DNA from: Candidatus Undinarchaeales archaeon
GTDB lineage: Archaea > SpSt-1190 > JASMDC01
Direction of reading: 5' to 3'
DNA: 64,000 nucleotides
Assembly: GCA_030753015.1 (NCBI GenBank)
Contig: JASMDC010000005.1
Coordinates: 1 to 64,000, forward strand
Shown here: piece by piece, positions 32,707-41,627 of the stretch
Layout of the letters: every line of letters begins with the position of its first letter
Numbering within the stretch: the stretch's first letter is position 1
Notes under the pieces: generated by a model
Databases searched by the model: none
The model's input: the letters and a program-made list of their open reading frames with translations, nothing else
What the model was told of the DNA's origin: nothing
Position numbers and translations under genes: made by a program

Positions 32707-34107
32707 ATGACGGATGTGGACGAACGTACTCTCGTTGTTGGTCTCGTCCTCGCACTCGGCCTTCTGACGACCGGCTTCCTCTTCACCAATGAGGCGCCGC
32801 GGTTCAGCCTTGCTCTCGCTCTCGGGATGCGTGGCGAGGTCACGATCGACCGTTTCCTCCCCCAGGCCATCCACCCCACCTACAAGCCCATCGATTTCGC
32901 TGTCAAGGACGGACGATACGTCAGCGATAAGGGTCCGCTCCAGTCCATGCTCGCGGTCCCCTTGGTATGGCTGCTCCTGAAAGTGAATGCCCCTATGATC
33001 ATGGGCGTATATCTCACGACGTTCCTCCTCGCTGCGCTCCCCACCGCACTCACGGCCCTTCTCATCTTCAGGTTCGGTCAACGCGTCCACCGCACCGGGA
33101 CGGTCTCTCCCGCGCTCCCGGCGCTCGTGTACGCCCTCGCGACCCATGCGTTCTTCTACGGCACCTTGTTCTTTGCGTACGCCCTGACGACCTTCCTCGC
33201 GTTCGCGAGCTTCTACCTGTTGTTCACCGCTGACCGTGAACAGGACCGAGCGTGGGCAATCGCTGCAGGCGTGCTTGTAGGACTCGCCGGCACCAACGAC
33301 TACCCCGCAATACTGCTCACCCCCTGCCTCCTACTCTACTGTCGTATGAAGGCCCCTCGCCTCGTGCCCGGATTCCTCGTCGGATCGCTGGCGGCCCTGT
33401 CCCTTCTTCCTATCTACCATTACGCGCTGTTCGGTGAGCCTTTTTCACCCCCTCACAGATACCATAACATGAGCGGTACCCACCAACAGGGAGTGTACAT
33501 GGGCGTGGGCAAGTTCACTCCCGAGGCCTTCTTCGGGGTCACCGTGGGCCCCTCACGGGGTCTTTTCGTCATTTCCCCCGTGCTCATCATCGCCATTGTG
33601 CTCCTCGGACGGCTCCACAGGCGCCATCCTGCTGAGACCATGCTCATCGTCGCGGTCTCTATTGCCCTCTTCCTGTTCCAGACCTCTTTCATCGACTGGA
33701 GGGGTGGTAACTCGTTCGGGCCCCGCTATCTCGTACCCACACTTCCCTTCCTCGTCCTCCCACTCCTCACTCTTCGCCGTCACGGGCCCATCTGGCCGGT
33801 CTTCCTCGCTCTCCTGGCCGTCTCGTTCCTGGTCAACCTCGTGTGCGCGGCATCCCACCTACCGAAGACCAAGGACAGGTATCCTGCAGAGGGCGCGTTC
33901 CTCCGCTGGGCTACAGGAACACAGCTCTTCAGGTTGATCCCTGAGACCGGCGAACCCTACGAGGACGTCACCCTTCGGCCGAAGGTCCACCCGCTCATCT
34001 ACTGGGCGGATCTCGACGACAACGAGCAGCTCGTCCGGGTACCCACACTGTTGTCAGGCCTCATCGGTGCTCTGCTGCTCCGCCGGGCCCTGGACGGCGG
34101 CGGATAG
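32707..34107 (+). CDS. Multi-pass membrane glycosyltransferase-like protein (family B, copy 1)
   Basis: 466 residues from ATG 32707 with about 10 membrane helices. N-terminal DERTLVVGLVLALGLLTTGF and TNEAPRFSLALALGMRGEVT are shared with the proteins at 46473 and 48684. The conserved KDGRYVSDKGPLQSMLAVPL segment (about residues 74-93) and GPSRGLFVISPVLII (about 280) look like functional loops. Layout and context fit a GT-C or GT39-related sugar transferase, but it is distinct from the four tandem genes beside it. Confidence 0.7.
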   Translation: MTDVDERTLVVGLVLALGLLTTGFLFTNEAPRFSLALALGMRGEVTIDRFLPQAIHPTYKPIDFAVKDGRYVSDKGPLQSMLAVPLVWLLLKVNAPMIMGVYLTTFLLAALPTALTALLIFRFGQRVHRTGTVSPALPALVYALATHAFFYGTLFFAYALTTFLAFASFYLLFTADREQDRAWAIAAGVLVGLAGTNDYPAILLTPCLLLYCRMKAPRLVPGFLVGSLAALSLLPIYHYALFGEPFSPPHRYHNMSGTHQQGVYMGVGKFTPEAFFGVTVGPSRGLFVISPVLIIAIVLLGRLHRRHPAETMLIVAVSIALFLFQTSFIDWRGGNSFGPRYLVPTLPFLVLPLLTLRRHGPIWPVFLALLAVSFLVNLVCAASHLPKTKDRYPAEGAFLRWATGTQLFRLIPETGEPYEDVTLRPKVHPLIYWADLDDNEQLVRVPTLLSGLIGALLLRRALDGGG

Positions 34108-34152
34108 CCCCCGACCATTTTTTTAAACAATGACCGGCATTTGAGTGCCTGC

Positions 34153-34902
34153 ATGAAGGCGGTCGGCGAGAAGGTTGTGATGGTCGTCCCCGTGTACAAC
34201 GAGCGGGAGAACATCGCTCCTTTCCTCCTCGACATGGAGAAGGTCGCCTCCTCACTACCTGCAGTCTTTACCATCCTCTTCGTCGAGGGAGGCTCCTCCG
34301 ACGGTACCGGGGATGCCGTGGACGAAGCTGCCGTACGCCTCCCCAACCTGGTGAGCGTGCTCCACGAGGAGAAAAAGGAGGGTCTCGGTGCTGCCTACCT
34401 CAAGGGATTCGCCCGGGCCCTGGATGACCCTGACGCCCTCTTCATCGGCGAGATGGACGTGGACGGCTCCCATGATCCTGACGTGCTCCCAAAGCTCCTG
34501 AAGGCTGTTCAGAAGGGGTATGGGATGGCCCTGGGCTCACGGGCCGTGGAGGGCGGTGGGACACCGGACTGGCCCATCCACCGACGCATGATCAGCGGAG
34601 GCGCGAACCTCCTCGGACGGGCCGGTTCGGCGTTCTCCATCGGCGACGTCACGACAGGCTACCGGCTCTACCGCCGGGAGGTGCTGGACGATATCGACCT
34701 CGGTGCCATCGAGACCCGTGGCTATGCGTTCCAGCTCGAGATGGTGGCAGCCGTGCTCAATGCTGAATTCACCGTGGCCGAGATACCCCTGGTGTTCCAC
34801 GACCGCGAACGAGGGGCCTCCAAGCTCCGCTCCAATGACATCATCGAGTACTTCCTCCTCTCCCTCCGGCTCATAGTCCGGCGGATATTGGGCAGAAAGT
34901 GA
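34153..34902 (+). CDS. GT2 glycosyltransferase, dolichol-phosphate mannosyltransferase-like
   Basis: 249 residues from ATG 34153; TTTTTTTAAAC (34117-34127) is the TATA box. Likely makes a lipid-phosphate sugar donor for the neighbouring GT-C enzymes. VVMVVPVYNERENIAPFLLD opens the GT2 fold. Where DPM1-like enzymes have VDDGSSDGT, this protein has FVEGGSSDGTGDAV, and EMDVDGSHDP replaces MDADLSHDP; TGYRLYRREVLDDIDL and the C-terminal basic helix are normal. The changed acidic pair could alter nucleotide or metal binding. No C-terminal membrane domain, as in short DPM1. Confidence 0.82.
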   Translation: MKAVGEKVVMVVPVYNERENIAPFLLDMEKVASSLPAVFTILFVEGGSSDGTGDAVDEAAVRLPNLVSVLHEEKKEGLGAAYLKGFARALDDPDALFIGEMDVDGSHDPDVLPKLLKAVQKGYGMALGSRAVEGGGTPDWPIHRRMISGGANLLGRAGSAFSIGDVTTGYRLYRREVLDDIDLGAIETRGYAFQLEMVAAVLNAEFTVAEIPLVFHDRERGASKLRSNDIIEYFLLSLRLIVRRILGRK

Positions 34903-34923
34903 CGAGCACGTCGTTATCAGATT

Positions 34924-35592
34924 TCACCGCCGCCGCTGGAAGCGCGGTCGCACTTCCCGTGCTACCACCTCGACGCTCTCGTCGGGTGCCAGCTCCCGTC
35001 GAAGGAAAACACCCGTGCGGCCGATAGCATCCCGTCGAACGAGCACGGACACACGTTCCTCGACGACCGCCAGGGGGACTTCGAGGGCACGGGCCACCTG
35101 GGACGGACCGACCTCCTGTGCAGCCTCCTCCGTATGGCCCTTGGATGTGGGCGTCACCAGAACGAGCCGCTTGTCCACACCGGGCACGCGCATATCGGTG
35201 CGGAGCCCGGGGAGGTCCAGAGCGCCGCCGAACCGGTGGAACCCCTCCTCCGCAGGTGTTGGATGCCACAAGGGATGGGTAACGGTGACCTCGGGATCCA
35301 GGTGGTAGTGGGCCTTGGGAGTGAGCCAGGGTGTTGCGGCCACCACCTCGCGCCGGGTTACATCGAGCCGCGACTCCACTTCGAGCGAAGGTATGTGGCG
35401 GGGGACGATTATGTCAATGTCGCTGCCCCGATGGACGTCACCCCGGGCCACCGAACCATATACCTGCGGGGCCAGGTCCCCAAGCCGCTCCATGACGGCC
35501 AGTGCGACGCTCCGCTTCGCCGCCAAGAGCTCCCAGTGCTCGGTATCGTACACGACATCGGCGCGATGATGGTGGAGGACCTTCTCACGCAA
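34924..35592 (-). CDS. Pol-beta-fold nucleotidyltransferase domain protein
   Basis: 222 residues from a TTG eight bases after the stop of the upstream glycosidase gene, with GGTGAGGG as ribosome-binding site. QVYGSVARGDVHRGSDIDII (about residues 43-62) holds the GS...DxD nucleotidyltransferase signature (COG2413-like archaeal proteins). The C-terminal part (about 150-222, VARALEVPLAVVEERVSVLV) looks like a winged-helix or related DNA-binding domain. Substrate unknown. Confidence 0.75.
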   Translation of the reverse strand: MREKVLHHHRADVVYDTEHWELLAAKRSVALAVMERLGDLAPQVYGSVARGDVHRGSDIDIIVPRHIPSLEVESRLDVTRREVVAATPWLTPKAHYHLDPEVTVTHPLWHPTPAEEGFHRFGGALDLPGLRTDMRVPGVDKRLVLVTPTSKGHTEEAAQEVGPSQVARALEVPLAVVEERVSVLVRRDAIGRTGVFLRRELAPDESVEVVAREVRPRFQRRR

Positions 35593-35599
35593 CGGGCCC

Positions 35600-37741
35600 T
35601 CACCGGTGGCGGATGAATGCGTCCATCCACTGGGACCAGTACTGCACCGGGTTCTTCACAGGCACGGGATCGTTGTTGTTCCCGTTGGGCGAGGGATTGC
35701 GGCCTTCCGGTAGCGAAAAGAGCTCGTTGTTATAGAACACCGCCTGCTCCTCCACCATATGGGCCAGATTGCTGTCAAGGACATCGCGGATGACGTCCTC
35801 CTCCCCCACTGACTCCAGGAGGCCGATGAGGTACGGGGTGTCCCGAGGCCACACCACGGCCTCGTGGTACTGCTCGTCTCCGTAGTAGATACGCTCGTCA
35901 GAGTCCTTGACCAGGATACCGAAGGCCTTGCCCCCTCGCTCGATGAGCAGGTTGTCACGGGTGGTGTCCCATACCCTGCGCAGTTCGTCCTTCGAGAAGA
36001 CGTCCGTACCGAGCATGGAGGCGGCAACGACCGCGGGTGAGCCCCGGGTGGCGTCCTTCCGGCCATTAGCGTCCACCATATTGTAGAGGAATCCTTCCTG
36101 GTCGTTCCAGAACACGTCCTTGTAGCTAGCGGCCCCCAGGGTGTGAAGGATCTCGCATCGCTCGGCGAGCTTGTCGTCACCGGCCTTGCGCGCCACCTCG
36201 GCGCCATGGGAGAGCATGGTCAGCCACTGTGCGTTGACCTCTGGCAGGAAATAGGAGGGCAGGTAGAACTCGTGTCGCGCCTGGTCGCCGCCGACCTCGC
36301 GCACGCGCTCCTCCTCCCATCCGCGCGGGATCCGCTCGGGCAACATATGGCCACCAACCTCGCGCTTGGAGTCGGTCCAGGTGTGCCAGGCAACGGAACG
36401 GATGAGACCGTTGTCCGTTACTACGGGAGCCCCGTCCTCGGTCCCGGGATCGGCGGCGGAGAATCCGTCAAGGGTGCGTCGGAGGCTTCCAAGAACCTCC
36501 TGTGAAAATGATCGGTCACCACTGTCCGTAGCGATACGCAGGCCCGTGTCGATGCACAGGAGCGTGGCGTCCACGGCATTGTAGCTCACAGGCTCACCAG
36601 CACGCTCGGGGAGCTTGTTGGGGATGCGACCTGTATCGTCCTGGAGCTTGAGCCCGGCGCGGACCAGGTCCTTGACGAAGTCATCGCCCTTGATCGTCCG
36701 GTAGGTCTCGTAGCTCGAGCGGACGCCTTCGTAGGCGTCGCGGAACCAGGCGTTCCTGAACCACCAGCCACCCGCCTCAGGTACCGTTGTATCGCCTACG
36801 CGTATGCCGAAGTTGGCCAGCGTTACTGCGCGGTTGAGCACGAGGCCCTCGCGCTCGTCACTCGGGTCCAGTCCGAGCTTCTGTGCCATGGAGGTGATGC
36901 GATACTCCTCGGCTCGCTCGTTGGCCGCATGTGTCATTGTCGCGTCCTGGTAGGCATCGCGCACGGCACCCTCGCCGCGCCCGGCCGCGAACACGACATC
37001 CAGGGCATCTCCGCCAGCCACATCGGCCTCTAGCTTGCCAGCGAATGTCGGGTGTTTCCACTCCTCGCGGAACAAGATGCCTTCAGGCCCCTCTGTCCGG
37101 GACCCCGATCCGAGCTTGTAGCCCCAGGGCATGGTCCGACGGAAGTCCTCGGCGCGTGCGTCCCGCGCTCCTATGAGGAGATACCTGTCGCCGCGGGCCG
37201 CGAACAGTGCGCCGGTGCCAGAGTCCACCCACGAACCGATCTCGTTGGGTGAGGAGCCGTCGTACATATGGCGGATGTCCACGAGCGGGCTCACCGAGAG
37301 ATGGAGCCCATTCTCCTGGCTGTCGACGTTGTACCGGACACGACCGGTGATACCGTCGGCGTCGCCTCCGTCGAGGAGGAAGTAGTCAACATCGACCGAA
37401 CCAACGTTCTCGCCATCGCGTATCATATCGTAATGATAGACGGCCTTATGCGCGTGAGCGGTGACCGATGTGGGCTTGAGGTCGAGCCACTGATCGCCCT
37501 GGCGCACACCGAACGCCATGGAGTCGAGATACTTCCAGTTCTCGCCCTCGGAGTGAACGTTCAGGCCCTCATAGGAAAAGTCACGGTTGGGCGCCATATA
37601 GATGCCCTGGTCCGGGAGGACCGAAGCGGAGAACACCGAGAGCGACATCTCGGCCTGGGGACGCCTGAGCACTACCCGTTGGTTGCGGGCGAATCCCCAG
37701 TCAGGATTCTCGTCACAATCCACGGAGTATCCTGTCTCCAT
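35600..37741 (-). CDS. Glycogen-debranching-type glycoside hydrolase
   Basis: 713 residues from ATG 37741, chosen for the TATA box GGTATAAATACC about 30 bases upstream; the frame extends further but reads into noncoding sequence. The N-terminal domain (residues about 1-270) is beta-rich. The (alpha/alpha)6 barrel has GDTTVPEAGGWWFRNAWFRD, DDTGRIPNKLPERAGEPVSY followed by NAVDATLLCIDTG, and near the end EAVVWPRDTPYLIGLLESVG. These match amylo-alpha-1,6-glucosidase (GDE) and GH63-like proteins. Probably trims alpha-glucan side chains or surface glycans. Operon with the nucleotidyltransferase gene. Confidence 0.8.
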   Translation of the reverse strand: METGYSVDCDENPDWGFARNQRVVLRRPQAEMSLSVFSASVLPDQGIYMAPNRDFSYEGLNVHSEGENWKYLDSMAFGVRQGDQWLDLKPTSVTAHAHKAVYHYDMIRDGENVGSVDVDYFLLDGGDADGITGRVRYNVDSQENGLHLSVSPLVDIRHMYDGSSPNEIGSWVDSGTGALFAARGDRYLLIGARDARAEDFRRTMPWGYKLGSGSRTEGPEGILFREEWKHPTFAGKLEADVAGGDALDVVFAAGRGEGAVRDAYQDATMTHAANERAEEYRITSMAQKLGLDPSDEREGLVLNRAVTLANFGIRVGDTTVPEAGGWWFRNAWFRDAYEGVRSSYETYRTIKGDDFVKDLVRAGLKLQDDTGRIPNKLPERAGEPVSYNAVDATLLCIDTGLRIATDSGDRSFSQEVLGSLRRTLDGFSAADPGTEDGAPVVTDNGLIRSVAWHTWTDSKREVGGHMLPERIPRGWEEERVREVGGDQARHEFYLPSYFLPEVNAQWLTMLSHGAEVARKAGDDKLAERCEILHTLGAASYKDVFWNDQEGFLYNMVDANGRKDATRGSPAVVAASMLGTDVFSKDELRRVWDTTRDNLLIERGGKAFGILVKDSDERIYYGDEQYHEAVVWPRDTPYLIGLLESVGEEDVIRDVLDSNLAHMVEEQAVFYNNELFSLPEGRNPSPNGNNNDPVPVKNPVQYWSQWMDAFIRHR

Positions 37742-37765
37742 CTGGCACGGTTTCGCTAGACCGCC

Positions 37766-37777
37766 GGTATTTATACC
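37766..37777 (-). promoter_or_regulatory. TATA box of the debranching-type glycosidase gene
   Basis: GGTATTTATACC, the same palindromic 12-mer as at 7911-7922, including the following TTTC on the plus strand. Confidence 0.65.
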
Positions 37778-37850
37778 TTTCCCAGCAGCGTGCCGTGTCA
37801 CTCGGACAAGGGCGCGTGTGGTGACCGTCACCACCGCGGGAACGCCGGGC

Positions 37851-38903
37851 CTACTCCAGATCCTCAGCGATCTTTGCGTAGATCGTGAGATACTGGTCGG
37901 CAATGGCGTCCCAGGTGAATCTTTCTTCGACTCTTTGTCGCGCATGCTTCCCGAACTCCTGGCGCAGCCCCTCGTCCTCCTTGAGAGTGCGCCCGTACTT
38001 TACCAGCCCCTCGTAGTCCTTGGCGAGGAGGCCGGTGCTCCCATCGACAACTACGTCCCGGTTGCTCACGACGTCGTAGGCGAGCACGGGCTTGCCGCAG
38101 GCACAGGCCTCCAGGATGGTGAGGGTCATCCCTTCCCATCCACTGGCCGTAGCGTAGAACGCAGCGCGGCGGTAGGTATCGATCAGGTCCTCTTCGCTCA
38201 GCCCCGTCATGATGTCCAGCTCGACACCGAGCTTGGACGCCAGGAGCATGAGCTCGTCCTTCTGGGGCCCCCGGCCGATTATCTTGAGGGGCATGTCGAT
38301 GTCAGCTGCCAGCTGTACGAGCTGCTCGACCCGTTTCTGTCCGATGAGCCGGCCTACGAAGAGCATGTAGCCCTCGTCCTCCCCCGTGGGGCTGAACGAG
38401 CTTGTGTCCACACCATTGGGGATGTAGGTCGCATCCTTGACCCTGTACGTCCCCTCCAGCTCCTCCTTCTGGGTGAGGGACACGGTAGTGACCCGGTGCA
38501 TTCGGCGATAGAGCGCCGTCGTGCCTCCCAGGAATCCGGCCCTGGCGATCTTCTTCGGTGCCATGGCCGGGTCCAGGGCCATGCTGTACCACCCGTGATA
38601 CGTGCACAGGTAGTTGCGTCGGCCGTTACCCAGAGCCGCCCAGTTGAGCACGGCATGATGGAGGTGGAAGATACCGGTCTCGTTCAGCATGCGGTTGCGA
38701 ACGGTCGTGAGCATCCAGAGCACCTTGTGACGGGTGTCCTTGGTCTTGACCACTTCGATCTCAAGGTTCCGCAGATCGGGATAGTCCACCTCGAACCCGC
38801 TCTCGGCGACCAGGACCTTGACGGGGTGGACCTTCCTGACCCGATCGATGAGGCCGAACATCACTCGGTCGATGCCCCCGCCCTCGATGAAGGTGTTGTT
38901 CAC
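37851..38903 (-). CDS. GT4 glycosyltransferase (lipid-linked oligosaccharide assembly)
   Basis: 350 residues as drawn from a GTG. GT-B fold with EGGGIDRVMFGLIDRV at the N-terminus, YIPNGVDTSSFSP, MLFVGRLIGQKRVEQLVQLA (about residues 180-199) and the C-terminal GWEGMTLTILEACACGKPVL. Family members usually begin with a strand ending in HVNNTF; here that strand (EIIHVNNTF) is present in the DNA but no ATG precedes it, because the stop codon of the upstream gene lies eight codons before the GTG. The start may therefore be at an unusual codon. Coupled with the GT2 gene upstream. Confidence 0.82.
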   Translation of the reverse strand: MNNTFIEGGGIDRVMFGLIDRVRKVHPVKVLVAESGFEVDYPDLRNLEIEVVKTKDTRHKVLWMLTTVRNRMLNETGIFHLHHAVLNWAALGNGRRNYLCTYHGWYSMALDPAMAPKKIARAGFLGGTTALYRRMHRVTTVSLTQKEELEGTYRVKDATYIPNGVDTSSFSPTGEDEGYMLFVGRLIGQKRVEQLVQLAADIDMPLKIIGRGPQKDELMLLASKLGVELDIMTGLSEEDLIDTYRRAAFYATASGWEGMTLTILEACACGKPVLAYDVVSNRDVVVDGSTGLLAKDYEGLVKYGRTLKEDEGLRQEFGKHARQRVEERFTWDAIADQYLTIYAKIAEDLE

Positions 38904-38924
38904 GTGGATTATCTCGGCGACCGT

Positions 38925-39830
38925 TCAGACCACCCCCCGCAGGAAACCCGAAGCGTACGTTATGAAGCGCACAAGTGCCAGAGGCAGGAACGCGATGGCC
39001 GCGAGACCATGATCATTGAGCCCTTGGAAGAGCACAGGCAGCCCGTCCACCATCAGGAAGGCGACCAATAGGAGCGTCAGCGCCAATCCCCCGGCCGGAA
39101 CGAAAGGCGCAGCGATCGCAAGAGGGATGAGCACAAGGCCGCCCAGGCAGTAGAGGGTGTTGCCCGGATTGTGAAGGCCGTGCTTGCGCACGAGCCGCCC
39201 CTGGCCGACGCCGTAGCCGAACTGCTGACGGAGCCAGGGACCGATCGAGGCGCGGTGGTGATGGCGGGCCTTTGCTTTGGGGACGTAGACCGCTTCGAAT
39301 CCGGCCGCCTCCGCCCTGATGAGCAGGTCCAGGTCCTCGCCGGTGGGCAGCTGCGTGTCGAACCCGTCCAGATCGTCAAGGAGCTTTCGTGTGTATGCGG
39401 TGCACCAGGATGGCGCTCGCGCCGGTGCGCGGTGGAAGTGGAGCTCCGTGCGTGAACCCTCGAACCGCTCCACCAGTGTAAGAGCGCCTGCGGCCCCTAC
39501 CCTTCCGGTGGCGATGGCGATGTTGTCCTTCAGTGCAGGGAGGAGGGCGGACAGGAATCCTTTCTCGAGGTTTATGTCCGCATCCACGAAGAGGACCACA
39601 TTACCGCTCGTCTCTGCGATGCCGCGATTGCGAGCGCGGGCGATGCCGCGTGTCCCCTCGATGACCACCCGGGCGCCATGCTCGGCCGCGAGCTCCCGCG
39701 TGCCATCAGTGGAACCTCCATCGACCACGACGACCTCTGCTGGCGGGGGCTCTTGGGCAGCGAGGCTATCCAGCGTCGCAGCAACGGTGTCCACGTTGTC
39801 CAGGGTGAGCACGACCGCGCTGACCTCCAC
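38925..39830 (-). CDS. GT2 glycosyltransferase with C-terminal membrane helices
   Basis: 301 residues from GTG 39830, chosen because the minus-strand TATA (GCATTAAAAGGG, about 39847-39858) is 25 bases upstream; longer starts overlap the divergent gene. VEVSAVVLTLDNVDTVAATL opens the fold, VVVDGGSTDGTRELA and LFVDADINLEKGF give the nucleotide and DxD motifs, and GFDTQLPTGEDLDLLIRAEA the ED acceptor motif. Two membrane helices follow (about residues 222-262). Likely adds a sugar to a polyprenyl-linked glycan on the cytoplasmic face. Confidence 0.82.
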   Translation of the reverse strand: MEVSAVVLTLDNVDTVAATLDSLAAQEPPPAEVVVVDGGSTDGTRELAAEHGARVVIEGTRGIARARNRGIAETSGNVVLFVDADINLEKGFLSALLPALKDNIAIATGRVGAAGALTLVERFEGSRTELHFHRAPARAPSWCTAYTRKLLDDLDGFDTQLPTGEDLDLLIRAEAAGFEAVYVPKAKARHHHRASIGPWLRQQFGYGVGQGRLVRKHGLHNPGNTLYCLGGLVLIPLAIAAPFVPAGGLALTLLLVAFLMVDGLPVLFQGLNDHGLAAIAFLPLALVRFITYASGFLRGVV

Positions 39831-39883
39831 GGTGTGGGGGGGTGGCTGCACCCTTTTAATGCTTATCCACCACATAGCATCCC

Positions 39884-41014
39884 ATGCGCCTGTGCCTCTA
39901 CAGCCCGTCGCTCGGTGAGGTTGTCGCCGGGGGTGCCGAGACCTTCGGTCGGGAGATCGCACGCCGGCTCTCAAGGCGCCATGAGGTCCATGTAGTGTGC
40001 GGCGGCACCGTAGCGCCCGAACTCGCAGCGATAAAGGACATCACGTTCCATACATTCCCATACGTGCGGCGCAATTCAGCCCCGGCGGACGCCTTCCGCA
40101 GTCTCACCCGTTACCATCTGGACGCCTTCTGGCTGGAATCGGTGTCCTTCTTCCCGGCGGCAAAGCGACACTTCACAGAGAACGAGTACGACCTCGTGGC
40201 CGTGCTCTATCCACCGGATTCCATGGTGCGCTCCGTGGCCAAAGGGAAGCTCGCCGTCCATTTCCAGGGCTATCCCGTGGGGAGTATCAAGCGGCGGATC
40301 TACAAGCGCATCCTCGACAGGTACGATCCAGAGGTATCCGCGTCGTGCAGCCGATTCGTGGCTGAGCGTGTCCGCGAGTCGCTGGGGATCGAGAGCGCGG
40401 TGGTTTACAACGGCGTTGACACGAAACGTTTTGCACCAGGTAAGCGTGATCCCGAACTCATGGAGGCCTTCCTGCTGGAAGATCGCCAGGCAGTGCTCTT
40501 CGTCGGCCGGTTCACCAAACAGAAGGGTGTGGACACCCTCCTGCGCGCCATTGCCCGGATGCCCGACGACACGGTGCTCCTCTTGGCAGGTGGAGGACCG
40601 CTTGAAGAACGGCTACGTGCGTTGGCCAAGGAACTGGGCATAGAGGAGCGGATCCGGTTCCTGGGCGTCGTGGCCCACCATGAGCTTCCCCGGCTCTACA
40701 AAGCGGCCAACGTCGTGGCCGTTCCCTCGAACATGGAACCACTGGGGATCGTCTGCCTCGAGGCCATGGCCTGTGGTGCTCCCGTGGTAGCATCGGACGT
40801 GGGAGGGCTGCCCGAGCTCGTGGGAGAGGACGCTGGACAGCTCATAGAGCCCGGTGACCCGGAGGGTCTGGCCCAGGGGCTCACAACGGTGCTTGAGGAC
40901 GATAAGCTGGCACGTCGCATGGGCGCCGCGGGGAGAAAACGGGCCGAGAAGATGGACTGGGACGCAATCTCTGCCCAGGTAGAGGACCTCTACCTCGCCG
41001 GGTTAAAAGAGTGA
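39884..41014 (+). CDS. GT4 glycosyltransferase
   Basis: 376 residues. N-terminal MRLCLYSPSLGEVVAGGAET, then CSRFVAERVRESLGIESAVV and YNGVDTKRFAPGK at the domain hinge, LFVGRFTKQKGVDTLLRAIA, and PSNMEPLGIVCLEAMACGAP with the E-x7-E motif (about residues 283-302). Retaining GT-B enzyme of surface-glycan or lipid-linked oligosaccharide assembly. CTTTTAATGC about 28 bases upstream serves as TATA box. Divergent from the GT2 gene at 38925. Confidence 0.85.
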   Translation: MRLCLYSPSLGEVVAGGAETFGREIARRLSRRHEVHVVCGGTVAPELAAIKDITFHTFPYVRRNSAPADAFRSLTRYHLDAFWLESVSFFPAAKRHFTENEYDLVAVLYPPDSMVRSVAKGKLAVHFQGYPVGSIKRRIYKRILDRYDPEVSASCSRFVAERVRESLGIESAVVYNGVDTKRFAPGKRDPELMEAFLLEDRQAVLFVGRFTKQKGVDTLLRAIARMPDDTVLLLAGGGPLEERLRALAKELGIEERIRFLGVVAHHELPRLYKAANVVAVPSNMEPLGIVCLEAMACGAPVVASDVGGLPELVGEDAGQLIEPGDPEGLAQGLTTVLEDDKLARRMGAAGRKRAEKMDWDAISAQVEDLYLAGLKE

Positions 41015-41050
41015 GTCTTTTTAATGGAGGAATGCACTTAGTAGTGCTGT

Positions 41051-41539
41051 ATGGTCCTACATATGGACTTCTCCTTGATGGACGGGACCTCTAAGGCCAT
41101 CTTCATCATCCTCGTTTTCATCGTCACCTACATCTTCGCCCTCATCCCCCTTGGCATGATGCTCTCGCCCGAGACCACGCTTGCATACAATATGATGAAC
41201 GGTGACACTCCGCAGCTGCGCCTGCTCAACATGCTGGCGGTTGTCGTTGCGCTCGCGGTGGGCTTCCTGGTCTCCTACAACATCGCATTGGCCCAGCGAG
41301 ATGAGCCCGAGCACCAGCTGGAGATCATCAAGAAAGCATTGAGCGATGATGAGCGACTCATCATCGAGGAGGTGGAGCGCTCCGGCGAGATCACGCAGGA
41401 CTCACTGCGCTTCCGCCTGGACTGGAGCAAGGCCAAGGTATCCACGGTGCTCAGCAATCTGGATCGGATGGGCGTCATCCAGCGTGAGCGGATGGGTAAG
41501 ACCTACAAGGTGTTCCTCGACTCGTCCCGAGTATCCTGA
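41051..41539 (+). CDS. Membrane-anchored winged-helix regulator
   Basis: 162 residues. Two membrane helices (AIFIILVFIVTYIFALIPLG, about 16-35; LLNMLAVVVALAVGFLVSYN, about 59-78) are followed by a cytoplasmic linker and a MarR-like winged helix (ALSDDERLIIEEVERSGEIT then SKAKVSTVLSNLDRMGVIQR, about 95-150). Such membrane-tethered regulators are common in Thermoplasmata-like archaea. TATA CTTTTTAATGG (41017-41027) gives a leaderless start at 41051. It may control nearby glycosylation genes. Confidence 0.75.
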   Translation: MVLHMDFSLMDGTSKAIFIILVFIVTYIFALIPLGMMLSPETTLAYNMMNGDTPQLRLLNMLAVVVALAVGFLVSYNIALAQRDEPEHQLEIIKKALSDDERLIIEEVERSGEITQDSLRFRLDWSKAKVSTVLSNLDRMGVIQRERMGKTYKVFLDSSRVS

Positions 41540-41627
41540 GACCGGCCGGCGAGCGCAAAGTCATCCATTTATCCTTTTCCCCACGAATCCCCTTTATACC
41601 TACGTTAACGGTAAAGGACGAAGCATC

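Noticed and set aside
31225-33147. Extended 640-residue version of GT-C copy 4
   Set aside because: The first 167 residues are antisense to the divergent gene; the ATG at 32646 fits the family.
35600-37945. Extended 781-residue version of the debranching-type enzyme
   Set aside because: The extra 68 residues lie upstream of the TATA box and overlap the end of the neighbouring GT4 gene.
37602-39071. 489-residue plus-strand frame
   Set aside because: Antisense to a GT4 gene and the start of a glycosidase gene.
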